Below, piece by piece: positions 26,068 through 35,162 of a stretch of 64,000 nt of DNA. The first letter of the stretch is position 1. The number at the start of each line of letters is the position of its first letter. A model generated the notes under the pieces. That model saw only the letters and a program-made list of their open reading frames with translations. It did not search any database and was not told where the DNA came from. The stretch lies in contig NZ_JAINFJ010000002.1 in NCBI RefSeq assembly GCF_019966595.1, positions 455,330-519,329 of the forward strand, given 5' to 3'. The stretch comes from Oricola indica. GTDB taxonomy: Bacteria; Pseudomonadota; Alphaproteobacteria; Rhizobiales; Rhizobiaceae. A program made the translations under genes and the position numbers.

Positions 26068-27414
26068 ATGAGCAAGAAACTCATCGTCAATCGCCGTTCC
26101 GTACTTAAATACGGCGGCGCCGCATCCGTGGCGCTGGCAACACCGTATTTCTTTACCCGCGGCGCGCTCGCGCAGAGCAACGACTATCGCAACGCCCCGA
26201 CCGGTGACACGGTCACCTTCGGTTTCAACGTGCCGCAGACCGGCGCCTACGCCGATGAGGGCGCCGACGAGCTTCGTGCATACGAACTCGCCGTCGAACA
26301 CATCAATGCCGGCGGCGGCGGCATGCTGGACACCTTCTCGTCGAAAGCTCTGACGGGTGGCGTCAACGGCAAAAAAGTCGCCTTCGTGACCGGCGACACG
26401 CAGACCAAGTCGGATGCGGCTCGCGCATCGGCCAAGCGCATGATCGAGAATGACGGCGCTGTCGTGATCACTGGCGGTTCGTCCTCGGGCGTCGCCATCG
26501 CCGTCCAGGGCCTCTGTCAGGAAGCCGGCGTCATCTTCATGGCCGGCCTGACCCACTCCAACGACACGACCGGCAAGGACAAGCGCGCCAACGGGTTCCG
26601 TCACTTCTTCAACACCGAGATGAGCGGCGCCGCGCTGGCACCGATCCTCGAGAAGAATTACGGCCGTGACCGCAAGGTGTATCACCTGACCGCCGACTAC
26701 ACCTGGGGCTGGAGCCAGGAAGGCTCGATGCAGAAATACACCGAGCCCTTCGGTTGGGAAACTGTCGCAGCTGTCCGCACGCCTGTCGGCGCGGGCGACT
26801 TCTCGCAGTACATCACGCCGATCCTCAATTCCGGCGCGGATACGCTGGTGCTGAACCACTACGGCAAGGACATGGTCAACTCGCTGACCCAGGCCGTCCA
26901 GTTCGGCCTCCGCGACAAGCAGGTCAACGGCAAGGACTTCGTGATCGTCGTTCCGCTCTACTCGCGCCTCATGGTGCAGGGCGCCGGCGATGCCGCGAAG
27001 GGCATCTTCGGTTCGACCAACTGGCACTGGTCGCTGCAGGACGACGCCTCCAAGGCCTTCGTCAAGTCGTTCGGTGAGAAGTACGGCTTCCCGCCGTCCC
27101 AGGCCGCGCACACCTGCTACTGCCAGGCGATCCTCTACGCCGATGCCTGCCAGCGTGCCGAAACCTTCCGCCCGAGCGCGGTCGGCGCCGCTCTCGAGGG
27201 CTTCGAGTTCGACGGCCTCGGCAACGGTCCGGTCCTGTACCGCGCCGAAGACCACCAGTGCTTCAAGGACGTTCTGGTCGTGAAGGGTAAGGAAAACCCG
27301 TCATCGCCGTTCGACCTTCTCGAAGTGGTGGAAGTCACGCCGCGCGCCCAGGTTGAATACCCCGTCGATCTGCTCGGCGGCGAGTTGGGCCCGTACAACG
27401 ACGGCGCGGCGTAA
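26068..27414 (+). CDS. Branched-chain-amino-acid-type ABC transporter substrate-binding protein
   Basis: A 448-residue periplasmic binding protein of the LivJ/UrtA type (Peripla_BP_6). The N-terminus has a twin-arginine motif (NRRSVLKYGG) and an Ala-X-Ala cleavage site near residue 33. The type I fold follows, with FGFNVPQTGAYADEGADELR at residue 50-70 and GGSSSGVAIAVQGLCQEAGV near 140. ATG at 26068 is preceded by GGGAGGAG. The large size and Tat signal suggest a non-amino-acid ligand such as a carboxylic acid or amide. It heads the five-gene transporter operon. Confidence 0.9.
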   Translation: MSKKLIVNRRSVLKYGGAASVALATPYFFTRGALAQSNDYRNAPTGDTVTFGFNVPQTGAYADEGADELRAYELAVEHINAGGGGMLDTFSSKALTGGVNGKKVAFVTGDTQTKSDAARASAKRMIENDGAVVITGGSSSGVAIAVQGLCQEAGVIFMAGLTHSNDTTGKDKRANGFRHFFNTEMSGAALAPILEKNYGRDRKVYHLTADYTWGWSQEGSMQKYTEPFGWETVAAVRTPVGAGDFSQYITPILNSGADTLVLNHYGKDMVNSLTQAVQFGLRDKQVNGKDFVIVVPLYSRLMVQGAGDAAKGIFGSTNWHWSLQDDASKAFVKSFGEKYGFPPSQAAHTCYCQAILYADACQRAETFRPSAVGAALEGFEFDGLGNGPVLYRAEDHQCFKDVLVVKGKENPSSPFDLLEVVEVTPRAQVEYPVDLLGGELGPYNDGAA

Positions 27415-27436
27415 GCCTTACCTTCTGCACAAGATC

Positions 27437-27463
27437 AACCGGCCGCCTGTTTGGCGGCCGGTT
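27437..27463 (+). terminator. Strong hairpin between binding protein and permease genes
   Basis: A perfect 11-bp stem AACCGGCCGCC with a 5-nt loop. There is no T-run after it, so it is more likely an mRNA-stabilising or attenuating stem that keeps binding-protein mRNA in excess than a full terminator. Confidence 0.6.
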
Positions 27464-27528
27464 GGCAACAGGGTACAATCAAGGTCCGAACGGGAGGAGC
27501 CGTCGGACCACTTCGGCGGTATATCGTT

Positions 27529-28557
27529 ATGGATGCAATATTCCTTCAGATTCTGAACGGACTGGACAAGGGCGGCGCCTACGCGCTGATCGCGCTTGGC
27601 CTGACGCTCGTTTTCGGAACGCTCGGTGTCGTCAACTTCGCGCATGGCGCCCTCTTCATGATGGGCTCTTTCTGCGCGGTGACACTCAACCGGATCTTCA
27701 ACATCTCGTTCGAGCGGGTGAGCGAAACCGAGGTGGACTTCCTCGGCAATCCGCTGAAGGAGAAGATTCCCTACCTGCAGCAATGGTTCGGCGCCGATGT
27801 CAGCAATTTCCTGCTGGAATGGTCGGTTCCGATGTCGATCCTGCTCGCCATCGTGGTCATGGGCATTGTCGGCGTGATCATGGAACGCGGCCTGATCAAG
27901 CACTTCTACAAGCGACCGCACGCCGACCAGATCCTTGTCACCTTCGGTCTCGCCATTATCCTGCAGGAACTGGTGCGCCACTATTTCGGCGCCAATCCAA
28001 TTCCGCAGTCGGCCCCTGACGCGTTTGCCGGCGCCGCGAATGTCGGCGCATGGATCGGGCTTGGCGACAACGTCATCTATCCGTGGTGGCGGCTTATCTA
28101 TTTCGTCTTCTCGGCGCTCGTAATCTTCGGCGTCTTCGCCTTCCTGCAATTCACCACCTTCGGCATGGTCGTGCGCGCCGGCATGCAGGACCGCGAGACG
28201 GTCGGGCTGCTCGGCATCAACATCCAGCGCCGCTTCACCATCGTGTTCGGGCTTGCCGCGGCCGTCGCAGGCGTGGCCGGCGCCATGTACACGCCGGTTC
28301 TACCGCCCGACTACCATATGGGCATGGACTTCCTGGTCCTGTCCTTCGTGGTCGTGGTCGTCGGCGGCATGGGATCACTTTCCGGCGCCGTCCTGGCCGG
28401 CTTCCTGCTCGGCATCCTTCAGAGCTTTGCCTCGATGAACGAGGTGAAGTCCATCCTGCCCGGTATCGACCAGATCATCATCTATCTTGTTGCCGTCATT
28501 ATCCTGCTCACGCTGCCGCGCGGGCTGATGGGACGCAAGGGCGTGATGGAGGACTAA
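27529..28557 (+). CDS. Branched-chain-type ABC transporter permease (LivH type)
   Basis: A 342-residue polytopic permease. The start MDAIFLQILNGLDKGGAYAL and the GLTLVFGTLGVVNFAHGALF motif are typical of LivH. ATG at 27529 is chosen from this family N-terminus; no good SD is visible just before it, but GGGAGGAG occurs about 40 bp upstream. The central part carries a longer hydrophilic insertion (residues 60-90) than Escherichia LivH. It pairs with the LivM-type permease 3 bp downstream. Confidence 0.9.
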   Translation: MDAIFLQILNGLDKGGAYALIALGLTLVFGTLGVVNFAHGALFMMGSFCAVTLNRIFNISFERVSETEVDFLGNPLKEKIPYLQQWFGADVSNFLLEWSVPMSILLAIVVMGIVGVIMERGLIKHFYKRPHADQILVTFGLAIILQELVRHYFGANPIPQSAPDAFAGAANVGAWIGLGDNVIYPWWRLIYFVFSALVIFGVFAFLQFTTFGMVVRAGMQDRETVGLLGINIQRRFTIVFGLAAAVAGVAGAMYTPVLPPDYHMGMDFLVLSFVVVVVGGMGSLSGAVLAGFLLGILQSFASMNEVKSILPGIDQIIIYLVAVIILLTLPRGLMGRKGVMED

Positions 28558-28560
28558 GAA

Positions 28561-29739
28561 ATGCTATCGACTTTCACACGCAACGACTGGCTCCTGCTGA
28601 TCGGGTTCGCCATCATCATCCTCGTCCTGCCATGGGCCCTGCAGCCCATCGGCGCTGCCTATCCGGACCTGCTGCAGAAGATCGCGATCTTCGGCATCTT
28701 CGCGATCGGCTTCAACATCCTGTTCGGCCTGACCGGCTACCTGTCCTTCGGCCACGCCGCGTTTATCGGCATCGGCTCCTACGTGTCGGTGTGGTCGTTC
28801 AAGCTCTTGACGATGAACGTGCTTCCGGCGGTCATCCTGTCGGTCGGTATGGCGGCGGTGTTCGCCTTCCTGATCGGCTACGTGTCGCTCCGGCGTTCGG
28901 GCATCTACTTCTCGATCCTGACGCTGGCCTTCGCGCAGATGAGCTACAACCTCGCCTATTCGGTGCTCACGCCGATCACCAACGGCGAAACCGGCCTTCA
29001 GGTCCGCGCGATCCGCGACAGCGCAGCAGTCTCGCTGCGTGACGGCGACGTGCGCCTGATCGACCAGGCGATGGGCATCCAGGAAATCGGCGTACCGATC
29101 ACCAATTTCTTCGGCATGAAGATGAGCGGCTATCCGGGCTTCTATTTCTGCGCCGTGCTGCTGATCATCTGCTTCTTCATCGCGATGTGCATCACCAAGT
29201 CAAATTTCGGCATGATGCTCAAGGCGATCAAGTCGAACCAGAACCGGCTGAACTACACCGGCATCCACACCCGCCCCTACCTGATCTCGGCTTTCGTGAT
29301 CTCGGGCATGTATGCGGGCCTCGCCGGTTCGCTGCTGGCGGTCACCGATCCGATCGCGGGCGCCGAACGCATGCAGTGGACGGCGTCGGGCGAAGTCGTT
29401 CTGATGACGATCCTCGGCGGCGCCGGCACGCTGGTCGGTCCGGTGCTGGGCGCCGGCCTGATCAAATATGCCGAGCAGAAGGTCTCCTCCTGGAACGAGG
29501 GTATCCTGCACCAGGCGTTCTCGGGTCTGCCGGACGGGCTCCAGAACTTCTTCGTCGAGTTCTTCTCCTTCTTCGTCGGCGAAGGCTGGCACCTGACGCT
29601 CGGCTTCCTGTTCATGGTGATCGTCATCTTCCTGCCCGGCGGGCTGATGGAAGGTGCGCGCCGCATCGCTTCAATCTTCCGCAAGCAGCGGACCGACAAG
29701 GCCGATGAGGCCAATGCCGTCGGCCAACCCGCGGAATAG
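28561..29739 (+). CDS. Branched-chain-type ABC transporter permease (LivM type)
   Basis: A 392-residue permease with about ten hydrophobic segments, the [20 protein letters not shown] motif and [14 protein letters not shown] near residue 60. It is longer than classic LivM because of a periplasmic insertion near residues 145-185. It lies 3 bp after the LivH-type gene and precedes the two ATPases. Confidence 0.9.
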   Translation: MLSTFTRNDWLLLIGFAIIILVLPWALQPIGAAYPDLLQKIAIFGIFAIGFNILFGLTGYLSFGHAAFIGIGSYVSVWSFKLLTMNVLPAVILSVGMAAVFAFLIGYVSLRRSGIYFSILTLAFAQMSYNLAYSVLTPITNGETGLQVRAIRDSAAVSLRDGDVRLIDQAMGIQEIGVPITNFFGMKMSGYPGFYFCAVLLIICFFIAMCITKSNFGMMLKAIKSNQNRLNYTGIHTRPYLISAFVISGMYAGLAGSLLAVTDPIAGAERMQWTASGEVVLMTILGGAGTLVGPVLGAGLIKYAEQKVSSWNEGILHQAFSGLPDGLQNFFVEFFSFFVGEGWHLTLGFLFMVIVIFLPGGLMEGARRIASIFRKQRTDKADEANAVGQPAE

Positions 29740-29748
29740 GGGGAAATC

Positions 29749-30567
29749 ATGTCTGTTGCCGAAAACATCAGGGATGACGAGGACGACCGCGGCTTCAAGA
29801 GCGGTATTCCCGACAAGGTCCTTCATATCGACGACGTCCACAAGAGCTTTGCCGGGCTGCATGCCCTGTCAGACGTCGATCTCGACGTGCGCAAGGGCGA
29901 GACCCATGCGATCATCGGTCCGAACGGCGCCGGCAAGTCGACGCTGCTCAATGTCTGCGTCGGCCGTCTGAAGCCCGACCGCGGCGCGGTGATCTTCGAC
30001 GGCGATACGCTGACCGGCAAGTCGCCGCACGAGATCAATCAGCTCGGCGTCGCCCGCGTGTTCCAGACGCCGGAGGTCTTTCTCGACCTGACCGTGCTGG
30101 AAAACGTCATGGTGCCGGCGCTGTCGAAACGGGACGGCCACTTCAAGCTCAATCCCTTCAAGTCCTTTGCCGGCGAGAAGGCGATCCGCCAGGAAGCGAT
30201 CGACGTGATCCACAGCGTCGGTCTGCATGCCCAGCTGAACGCGCCGGCGACAAGCATGTCGCGCGGCGACAAGCGGCGGCTGGAACTGGCCATGGGCCTG
30301 ATCCAGCATCCCAAGCTGCTGTTGCTCGACGAGCCGACGGCCGGCATGGCGCGCCACGACACCAACGCCACCATCGATCTTCTCAAGAAGATCAAGGAAG
30401 GCGGCATGACCAAGGTGATCATCGAGCACGACATGCATGTCGTGTTCTCGCTGGCAGACCGCATCAGCGTGCTGGCCGGCGGCCGCATCATCGCCCAGGG
30501 GACGCCCGACCAGATCAAGAACGACCCGAGGGTCAAGGAAGCCTATCTCGGGGAGGAGCAGGTATGA
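29749..30567 (+). CDS. Branched-chain-type ABC transporter ATPase (LivG type)
   Basis: A 272-residue ATPase with Walker A GPNGAGKST near residue 60, an MSRGDKRRLELAMGL signature near 165, Walker B LLLLDEPTAGMARHD and the switch region IIEHDMHVVF. The GMA.HD motif is a LivG-type feature. A GGGGGAAAT SD precedes ATG 29749. Its stop overlaps the LivF-type start. Confidence 0.92.
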   Translation: MSVAENIRDDEDDRGFKSGIPDKVLHIDDVHKSFAGLHALSDVDLDVRKGETHAIIGPNGAGKSTLLNVCVGRLKPDRGAVIFDGDTLTGKSPHEINQLGVARVFQTPEVFLDLTVLENVMVPALSKRDGHFKLNPFKSFAGEKAIRQEAIDVIHSVGLHAQLNAPATSMSRGDKRRLELAMGLIQHPKLLLLDEPTAGMARHDTNATIDLLKKIKEGGMTKVIIEHDMHVVFSLADRISVLAGGRIIAQGTPDQIKNDPRVKEAYLGEEQV

Positions 30568-31325
30568 CGGACGCAACAGATCCCGCCACGATGGTCCAGC
30601 CGAAGGCGGCCGATCCGAAATCGCAATATTTCGCGGTCCGCAATCTCAAGGCCTTCTACGGCGACAGCTACATCGTCCAGAACGTGTCCTTCGACATCAA
30701 CGAAGGCGAGATTCTTGCCCTGCTCGGCCGCAACGGCGCCGGCAAGACCTCGACGCTGCGCACCATCGCACGCGCCGGATCGCCGGAACTGCGCAATGGC
30801 GAAATCTGGCTGAAGGGCGAGCCCGTCCACAAGATGCAGTCCTTCCAGGCGGCGCTTCACGGCATCCAGCTCGTCCCGGAAGACCGACGCATCATTCCGG
30901 GCATGAGCGTCGAGGAGAATCTCGACCTCGCCTGCATCGCGGGCGAACTCGGCTGGGACTACGAGCGCATCTACGCGCTGTTCCCCCGGCTGAAGGAGCG
31001 CCGCAAGCAGGAGGGCACGACTCTTTCCGGCGGCGAGCAGCAGATGCTGGCGATCGGCCGGGCCCTGGCGCGCGACCTCAAGCTCCTGCTTCTCGACGAG
31101 CCCTATGAAGGTCTTGCGCCAGTGGTGCGTCACGACATCGAGAAAGCGCTGATCGAGGTCCGCAATGCGGGCATCACGACGATCATCGTCGAGCAGAACG
31201 CGGTCGCCGCACTGAAACTCGCCGACCGCGCGATCATCCTCGACACCGGCGAGGTCGTCTATGACGGCTCGGCCAAGGAGGTGCTCGAAAACGAAAAGCT
31301 GCGCCACGACTACCTGGCGATCTGA
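30564..31325 (+). CDS. Branched-chain-type ABC transporter ATPase (LivF type)
   Basis: A 253-residue ATPase with FYGDSYIVQNVSFDI, Walker A GRNGAGKTS near residue 55, signature LSGGEQQMLAIGRAL near 155, Walker B LLLLDEPYEGLAP and IIVEQN. It has a 20-residue N-terminal extension. The ATG overlaps the LivG-type stop. It closes the transporter operon, and a rho-independent terminator follows at 31353. Confidence 0.92.
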   Translation: MTDATDPATMVQPKAADPKSQYFAVRNLKAFYGDSYIVQNVSFDINEGEILALLGRNGAGKTSTLRTIARAGSPELRNGEIWLKGEPVHKMQSFQAALHGIQLVPEDRRIIPGMSVEENLDLACIAGELGWDYERIYALFPRLKERRKQEGTTLSGGEQQMLAIGRALARDLKLLLLDEPYEGLAPVVRHDIEKALIEVRNAGITTIIVEQNAVAALKLADRAIILDTGEVVYDGSAKEVLENEKLRHDYLAI

Positions 31326-31352
31326 CCGCGATCATCGCAAACGACGAGAGCA

Positions 31353-31378
31353 AGGCCCGCCATCGCGCGGGCCTTTTT
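31353..31378 (+). terminator. Rho-independent terminator after the ABC transporter operon
   Basis: AGGCCCGC, 6-nt loop, GCGGGCCT, then a run of five T. The perfect 8-bp GC-rich stem plus T-run 28 bp after the last ATPase gene is a standard intrinsic terminator. Confidence 0.9.
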
Positions 31379-31502
31379 CGTCAGCCCTCATGCGGCCTGT
31401 CTGCCGCAAATGGCGCGCTGCGCCACAACGCCTGTTTTTATATTGAATTGATCGCTTCGACCCGGAGTGCTTATTCTTGGTGCAATTAGAGGAGGAGACC
31501 TC

Positions 31503-32663
31503 ATGGTTCATATCGTTGGCTGGGGCCACACCCCGTTCGGCAAGCTCTCTGCGCTGTCGCTCGAAGACCTGATCCGCGAGGCCGGCGCCGAGGCGCTCGC
31601 GCATGCCGGTGTTTCGGCTGACGATATCGACGGCATCTGGGTCGGTCATTTCAATGGCGGCATGGTACCGGACGGTTTTCCGGCCTCGCTGGCGCTGTCG
31701 ATCGATCCGGGCCTCCGGTTCAAGCCCGCGACGCGACTGGAAAACGCCTGCGCCTCGGGGTCGGCGGCGGTCTTTGCGGCACGCAACGCCATTCTCGCCG
31801 GCGAGGCGAAGGTCGCGCTGGTGATCGGCGTCGAGAAAATGACGCATCTGCCAACGGCGGAGGTCGCGGCGGCGCTCGGTCATGCCTCCTACCAGAAGGA
31901 GGAAGCCGGCCTCTCCTTCCCGCAGGTCTTCGCGCAATTCGCCGAGGCCTATTTCGAGCGTTTTGGCGATGCGACCGAAGCGCTGGCGATGATCGCCTCC
32001 AAGAACCACACCAACGGCGCGAAGAACCCGCTGGCCCAATTGCGCAAGCCGCTCGACATGGCGTTCTGCGCCACCGAGAGCGAGCGCAATCCGATGATCG
32101 CGCCGCCGCTGAAGAAGACCGACTGTTCGCTGGTCTCCGACGGCGCAGCAGCGCTGGTGCTCGTCGCGGACGATCTCGTCCCATCGATGCCGCGCGCCGT
32201 AATGATGCGCGCCGCCGAACAGGTGAACGATTACCTGCCCATGTCGGCGCGCGACGTGCTCGCCTTCGAGGGACCGCGCGAGGCCATCCGCCGCGCAATG
32301 CGCTCGGCGGGTGTCGAACTCGACAATCTCGATCTCGCCGAAGTGCATGACTGCTTCACCATCGCGGAACTGCTGATCTACGAGGCGATGGGCCTCACCG
32401 AGCCCGGCCGTGGCGTCGAGGCGTTGAAGAACGGTACGGTCTATCCGGGCGGCGCGCTGCCGGTGAACCTGTCGGGCGGACTGAAGGCCAAGGGCCATCC
32501 CGTCGGCGCGACGGGCGTCTCCATGCATGTGATGGTGTCGCGGCAAGTGACGGGCGATGCCGGGGAGATGCAGGCGCCGGACGCAGCGACGGGCATGGTC
32601 TTCAACATGGGCGGGTCCGGCGTGGCCAATTATTGCTCGATCCTGGAAGCGGTGAAAACCTGA
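31503..32663 (+). CDS. Thiolase-family protein (SCP2-thiolase-like)
   Basis: A 386-residue thiolase-fold enzyme. The nucleophile cysteine is in RLENACASGSAA near residue 80, the VHDCF histidine near 280 and GHPVGATG near 340. It lacks the classical second active-site Cys-Gly motif, as in SCP-x-type thiolases. ATG at 31503 follows GAGGAGGAG. It forms an operon with an acyl-CoA ligase and an SDR by 1-4 bp overlaps, so it probably acts on the CoA ester made by that ligase. Confidence 0.88.
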   Translation: MVHIVGWGHTPFGKLSALSLEDLIREAGAEALAHAGVSADDIDGIWVGHFNGGMVPDGFPASLALSIDPGLRFKPATRLENACASGSAAVFAARNAILAGEAKVALVIGVEKMTHLPTAEVAAALGHASYQKEEAGLSFPQVFAQFAEAYFERFGDATEALAMIASKNHTNGAKNPLAQLRKPLDMAFCATESERNPMIAPPLKKTDCSLVSDGAAALVLVADDLVPSMPRAVMMRAAEQVNDYLPMSARDVLAFEGPREAIRRAMRSAGVELDNLDLAEVHDCFTIAELLIYEAMGLTEPGRGVEALKNGTVYPGGALPVNLSGGLKAKGHPVGATGVSMHVMVSRQVTGDAGEMQAPDAATGMVFNMGGSGVANYCSILEAVKT

Positions 32664-34177
32664 TGAACCTCGCCGTGTGGCTGGAGCGGACGGCCGCCGT
32701 TGCCGGCGAGCGTCCCGCCCTGTTGCATGGCGAGACGGTCGTCGCGGACTACGCGACGTTCCATGCCCGCGCATCCGCCCTTGCGGCGGCACTGGGACGC
32801 GACGGCGTGAAGCCGGGCGACCGCGTGGCGCTGTTCATGAAGAACTGCCCGGACTATCTCGTCGCGCTTTACGGCATCTGGATCGCCGGCGCGGCGGCCG
32901 CGCCGATCAATGCCAAGCTGCATGCGAAGGAAGCCGCCTGGATCATCGAAAACGCCGGGGCGAAGATCGTGTTCGTCACGCCCGATCCGGGGGCTGCGTT
33001 GGCCGAAGCGACCGACGCCGAACCGATCGACATCTCGACGGATCGTTTCCTCGCCATAACCGACGGGCCCGGTCGGGTCGCGGAACCGAGGACGCCCGAC
33101 GATCTCGCCTGGCTGTTCTACACGTCCGGGACGACCGGCCATCCCAAGGGCGTGCGCATCACGCATGGCATGCTGATGGCGACCTCGCTTTCCTATCTCG
33201 CCGATGTCGACACGGTTTCGGCCGACGACGCGGCGCTCTATGCCGCGCCGATGAGCCATGGCGCCGGCATCTACGCGCCGGTGCACGTGCTCGGCGGCGC
33301 GCGGCATCTGTGCCCGAAATCCGGCGGCTTCGACGCCGACGAGGTTCTCGACCTGTCGGAAGACTCCGGCCCGACCTCCATGTTCATGGCGCCGACTATG
33401 GTGCGGCGGCTGACGGACCGCGCGAAGGCAACAGGACGGCGCGGCGACGGCATCCGCACTGTCGTCTATGGCGGCGGGCCGATGTACCGCGCCGACATCG
33501 AGGAGGCGGTCGACTGGTTCGGACCGAAATTCATCCAGATCTACGGCCAGGGCGAGTGTCCGATGGCGATCTCGGCGCTCTCGCGCGCCGATGTCGCCGA
33601 CCGGGCGCACCCGCGCTGGCGAGAAAGGCTCGTGTCCGTCGGCCGTGCGCAATCGGTCGTGGAGATCCGGATTGGCGACCCGGACGGAAATGCGCTGACA
33701 CCGGGCGAGATCGGCGAGATCATGGTCAAGGGACTTCCGGTCATGCCGGGCTACTGGGAGAATGCGGAAGCGTCGCAGAAGACGCTGCGCGACGGCTGGC
33801 TGATGACCGGCGATGTCGGCACGCTCGACGCGGACGGCTATCTGACGCTGCAGGACCGCTCGAAGGACGTCATCATTTCGGGCGGCACCAACATCTACCC
33901 GCGCGAAGTGGAAGAGGCCCTGCTGACCCATGATGGCGTGCACGAGGTTTCGGTGATCGGCCGCCCCTCCACGGAATGGGGAGAGGACGTGGTCGCCTTC
34001 GTGGTTCCAGCCCCCGGGGCAGCGTTCGATCCGGCGGCGCTCGATGCGCATTGCCTCGCGCGGATCGCCCGCTTCAAGCGGCCGAAGGCCTATTTCGAAA
34101 TCCGCGAATTGCCGAAAAACAATTACGGCAAGGTGCTGAAGACCGCATTGCGCAAAATACTGGAGGAGAGGACATGA
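32663..34177 (+). CDS. AMP-dependent acyl-CoA synthetase/ligase
   Basis: A 504-residue class I adenylate-forming enzyme. The phosphate-binding loop FYTSGTTGHPKGV is near residue 152, the A5 motif IYGQGECPM near 295, GDVGTLDADGYL near 385, DRSKDVIISGGTNIYPREVE near 405 and the catalytic lysine in KNNYGKVLK near 492. It activates a carboxylic acid as its CoA thioester; substrate is not evident. Its start overlaps the thiolase stop and its stop overlaps the SDR start. Confidence 0.92.
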   Translation: MNLAVWLERTAAVAGERPALLHGETVVADYATFHARASALAAALGRDGVKPGDRVALFMKNCPDYLVALYGIWIAGAAAAPINAKLHAKEAAWIIENAGAKIVFVTPDPGAALAEATDAEPIDISTDRFLAITDGPGRVAEPRTPDDLAWLFYTSGTTGHPKGVRITHGMLMATSLSYLADVDTVSADDAALYAAPMSHGAGIYAPVHVLGGARHLCPKSGGFDADEVLDLSEDSGPTSMFMAPTMVRRLTDRAKATGRRGDGIRTVVYGGGPMYRADIEEAVDWFGPKFIQIYGQGECPMAISALSRADVADRAHPRWRERLVSVGRAQSVVEIRIGDPDGNALTPGEIGEIMVKGLPVMPGYWENAEASQKTLRDGWLMTGDVGTLDADGYLTLQDRSKDVIISGGTNIYPREVEEALLTHDGVHEVSVIGRPSTEWGEDVVAFVVPAPGAAFDPAALDAHCLARIARFKRPKAYFEIRELPKNNYGKVLKTALRKILEERT

Positions 34178-34977
34178 CCGACCTGACGGGAAAGACAGCG
34201 CTGGTGACCGGCTCGGTGCAGGGCATCGGGTTCGCCATCGCCAGGGCGTTGGCCGAAGCGGGCGCGCGCATCGCCGTGCACGGGATCGCGGGCGACGCGC
34301 AGATCCACGAGGTCTGCGGGAAACTCCGGCAGGCGGGCGCGCCGGAGGCCGAATTCTTCGACGGCGACCTGCGCGGACCCGAGCAGATCGAGCGAATGAT
34401 GGAGGCGGTGGCAGCATGGGGCGGCGCCGACATCCTGGTCAACAATGCGGGCATCCAGCACACCGCCCCGCTCGCCGAGATGCCGCGTTCCGTCTGGGAC
34501 GACATGATCGCCATCAACCTGTCCGCCGCGTTCCACACGATGAAGGCGGCGCTGCCCGTCATGGCCGAGCGCGGCTATGGCCGGGTCGTCAATATCGCCT
34601 CGGTGCAGGGCATCATCTCATCGAAGGACAAGGCGCCCTATGTCGCCGCCAAACACGGGCTCGTCGGCCTGTCGCAGGTGGCGGCGCTGGAATACGCCGC
34701 GGCGGGCGACCGGACGAAAGGCGGCGTGACCGTCAACTGCATATGCCCGGGCTGGACGAAGACCGCCATCATCGAGCCGCAGGTCCGCGACCGCGCCGAG
34801 GCGTTCGGCGGCGACAGGGATGCGGCGATCGCCGATCTCCTGAAGGAAAAGCAGCCTTCGCTGCGCATGTCCGATCCGTCGGAAATCGGCGCATTGGCGC
34901 TCTGGCTCTGCGCCCCGATCGCCCACAACGTCACCGCCACCGCAATTCCCATCGACGGCGGCTGGACGGCGCAATAG
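34174..34977 (+). CDS. Short-chain dehydrogenase, 3-hydroxybutyrate-dehydrogenase-like
   Basis: A 267-residue SDR with TGSVQGIGFAIA at the cofactor site, NNAGIQHTAP near residue 92, catalytic Ser near 142 and YVAAKHGLVGLS near 155. The NCICPGWTKT and ITxDGGW-type end resemble D-3-hydroxybutyrate dehydrogenase. It is translationally coupled to the ligase. It is the last gene before the tRNA fragment and thus the last chromosomal-backbone gene of the left part. Confidence 0.88.
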   Translation: MTDLTGKTALVTGSVQGIGFAIARALAEAGARIAVHGIAGDAQIHEVCGKLRQAGAPEAEFFDGDLRGPEQIERMMEAVAAWGGADILVNNAGIQHTAPLAEMPRSVWDDMIAINLSAAFHTMKAALPVMAERGYGRVVNIASVQGIISSKDKAPYVAAKHGLVGLSQVAALEYAAAGDRTKGGVTVNCICPGWTKTAIIEPQVRDRAEAFGGDRDAAIADLLKEKQPSLRMSDPSEIGALALWLCAPIAHNVTATAIPIDGGWTAQ

Positions 34978-35012
34978 CTGACGTAAATTGACTGAAACGC
35001 TTGGGAAAGAAA

Positions 35013-35065
35013 TGGCGCGCCCGAAAGGATTCGAACCTCTGACCCCCAGATTCGTAGTCTGGTGC
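35013..35065 (-). tRNA. 3' fragment of tRNA-Arg(ACG): integration (att) site
   Basis: On the minus strand this reads as the 3' two-thirds of a tRNA: end of the D-stem, anticodon stem CCAGA/TCTGG with loop CTACGAA (anticodon ACG), variable region, T-arm with loop TTCGAAT, acceptor 3' strand and an encoded CCA. The 5' part is missing and the adjoining sequence is not tRNA-like. This is the usual product of site-specific integration into a tRNA 3' end. Confidence 0.88.
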
Positions 35066-35162
35066 AAATGATTGAAATTTATATGCTTTTCTGCAAACCG
35101 CTCTATTTTTCGCGCGTGTTGAATCAAAGGGTTGGCAAGCGGACTGCAAACTGATTTTGTCG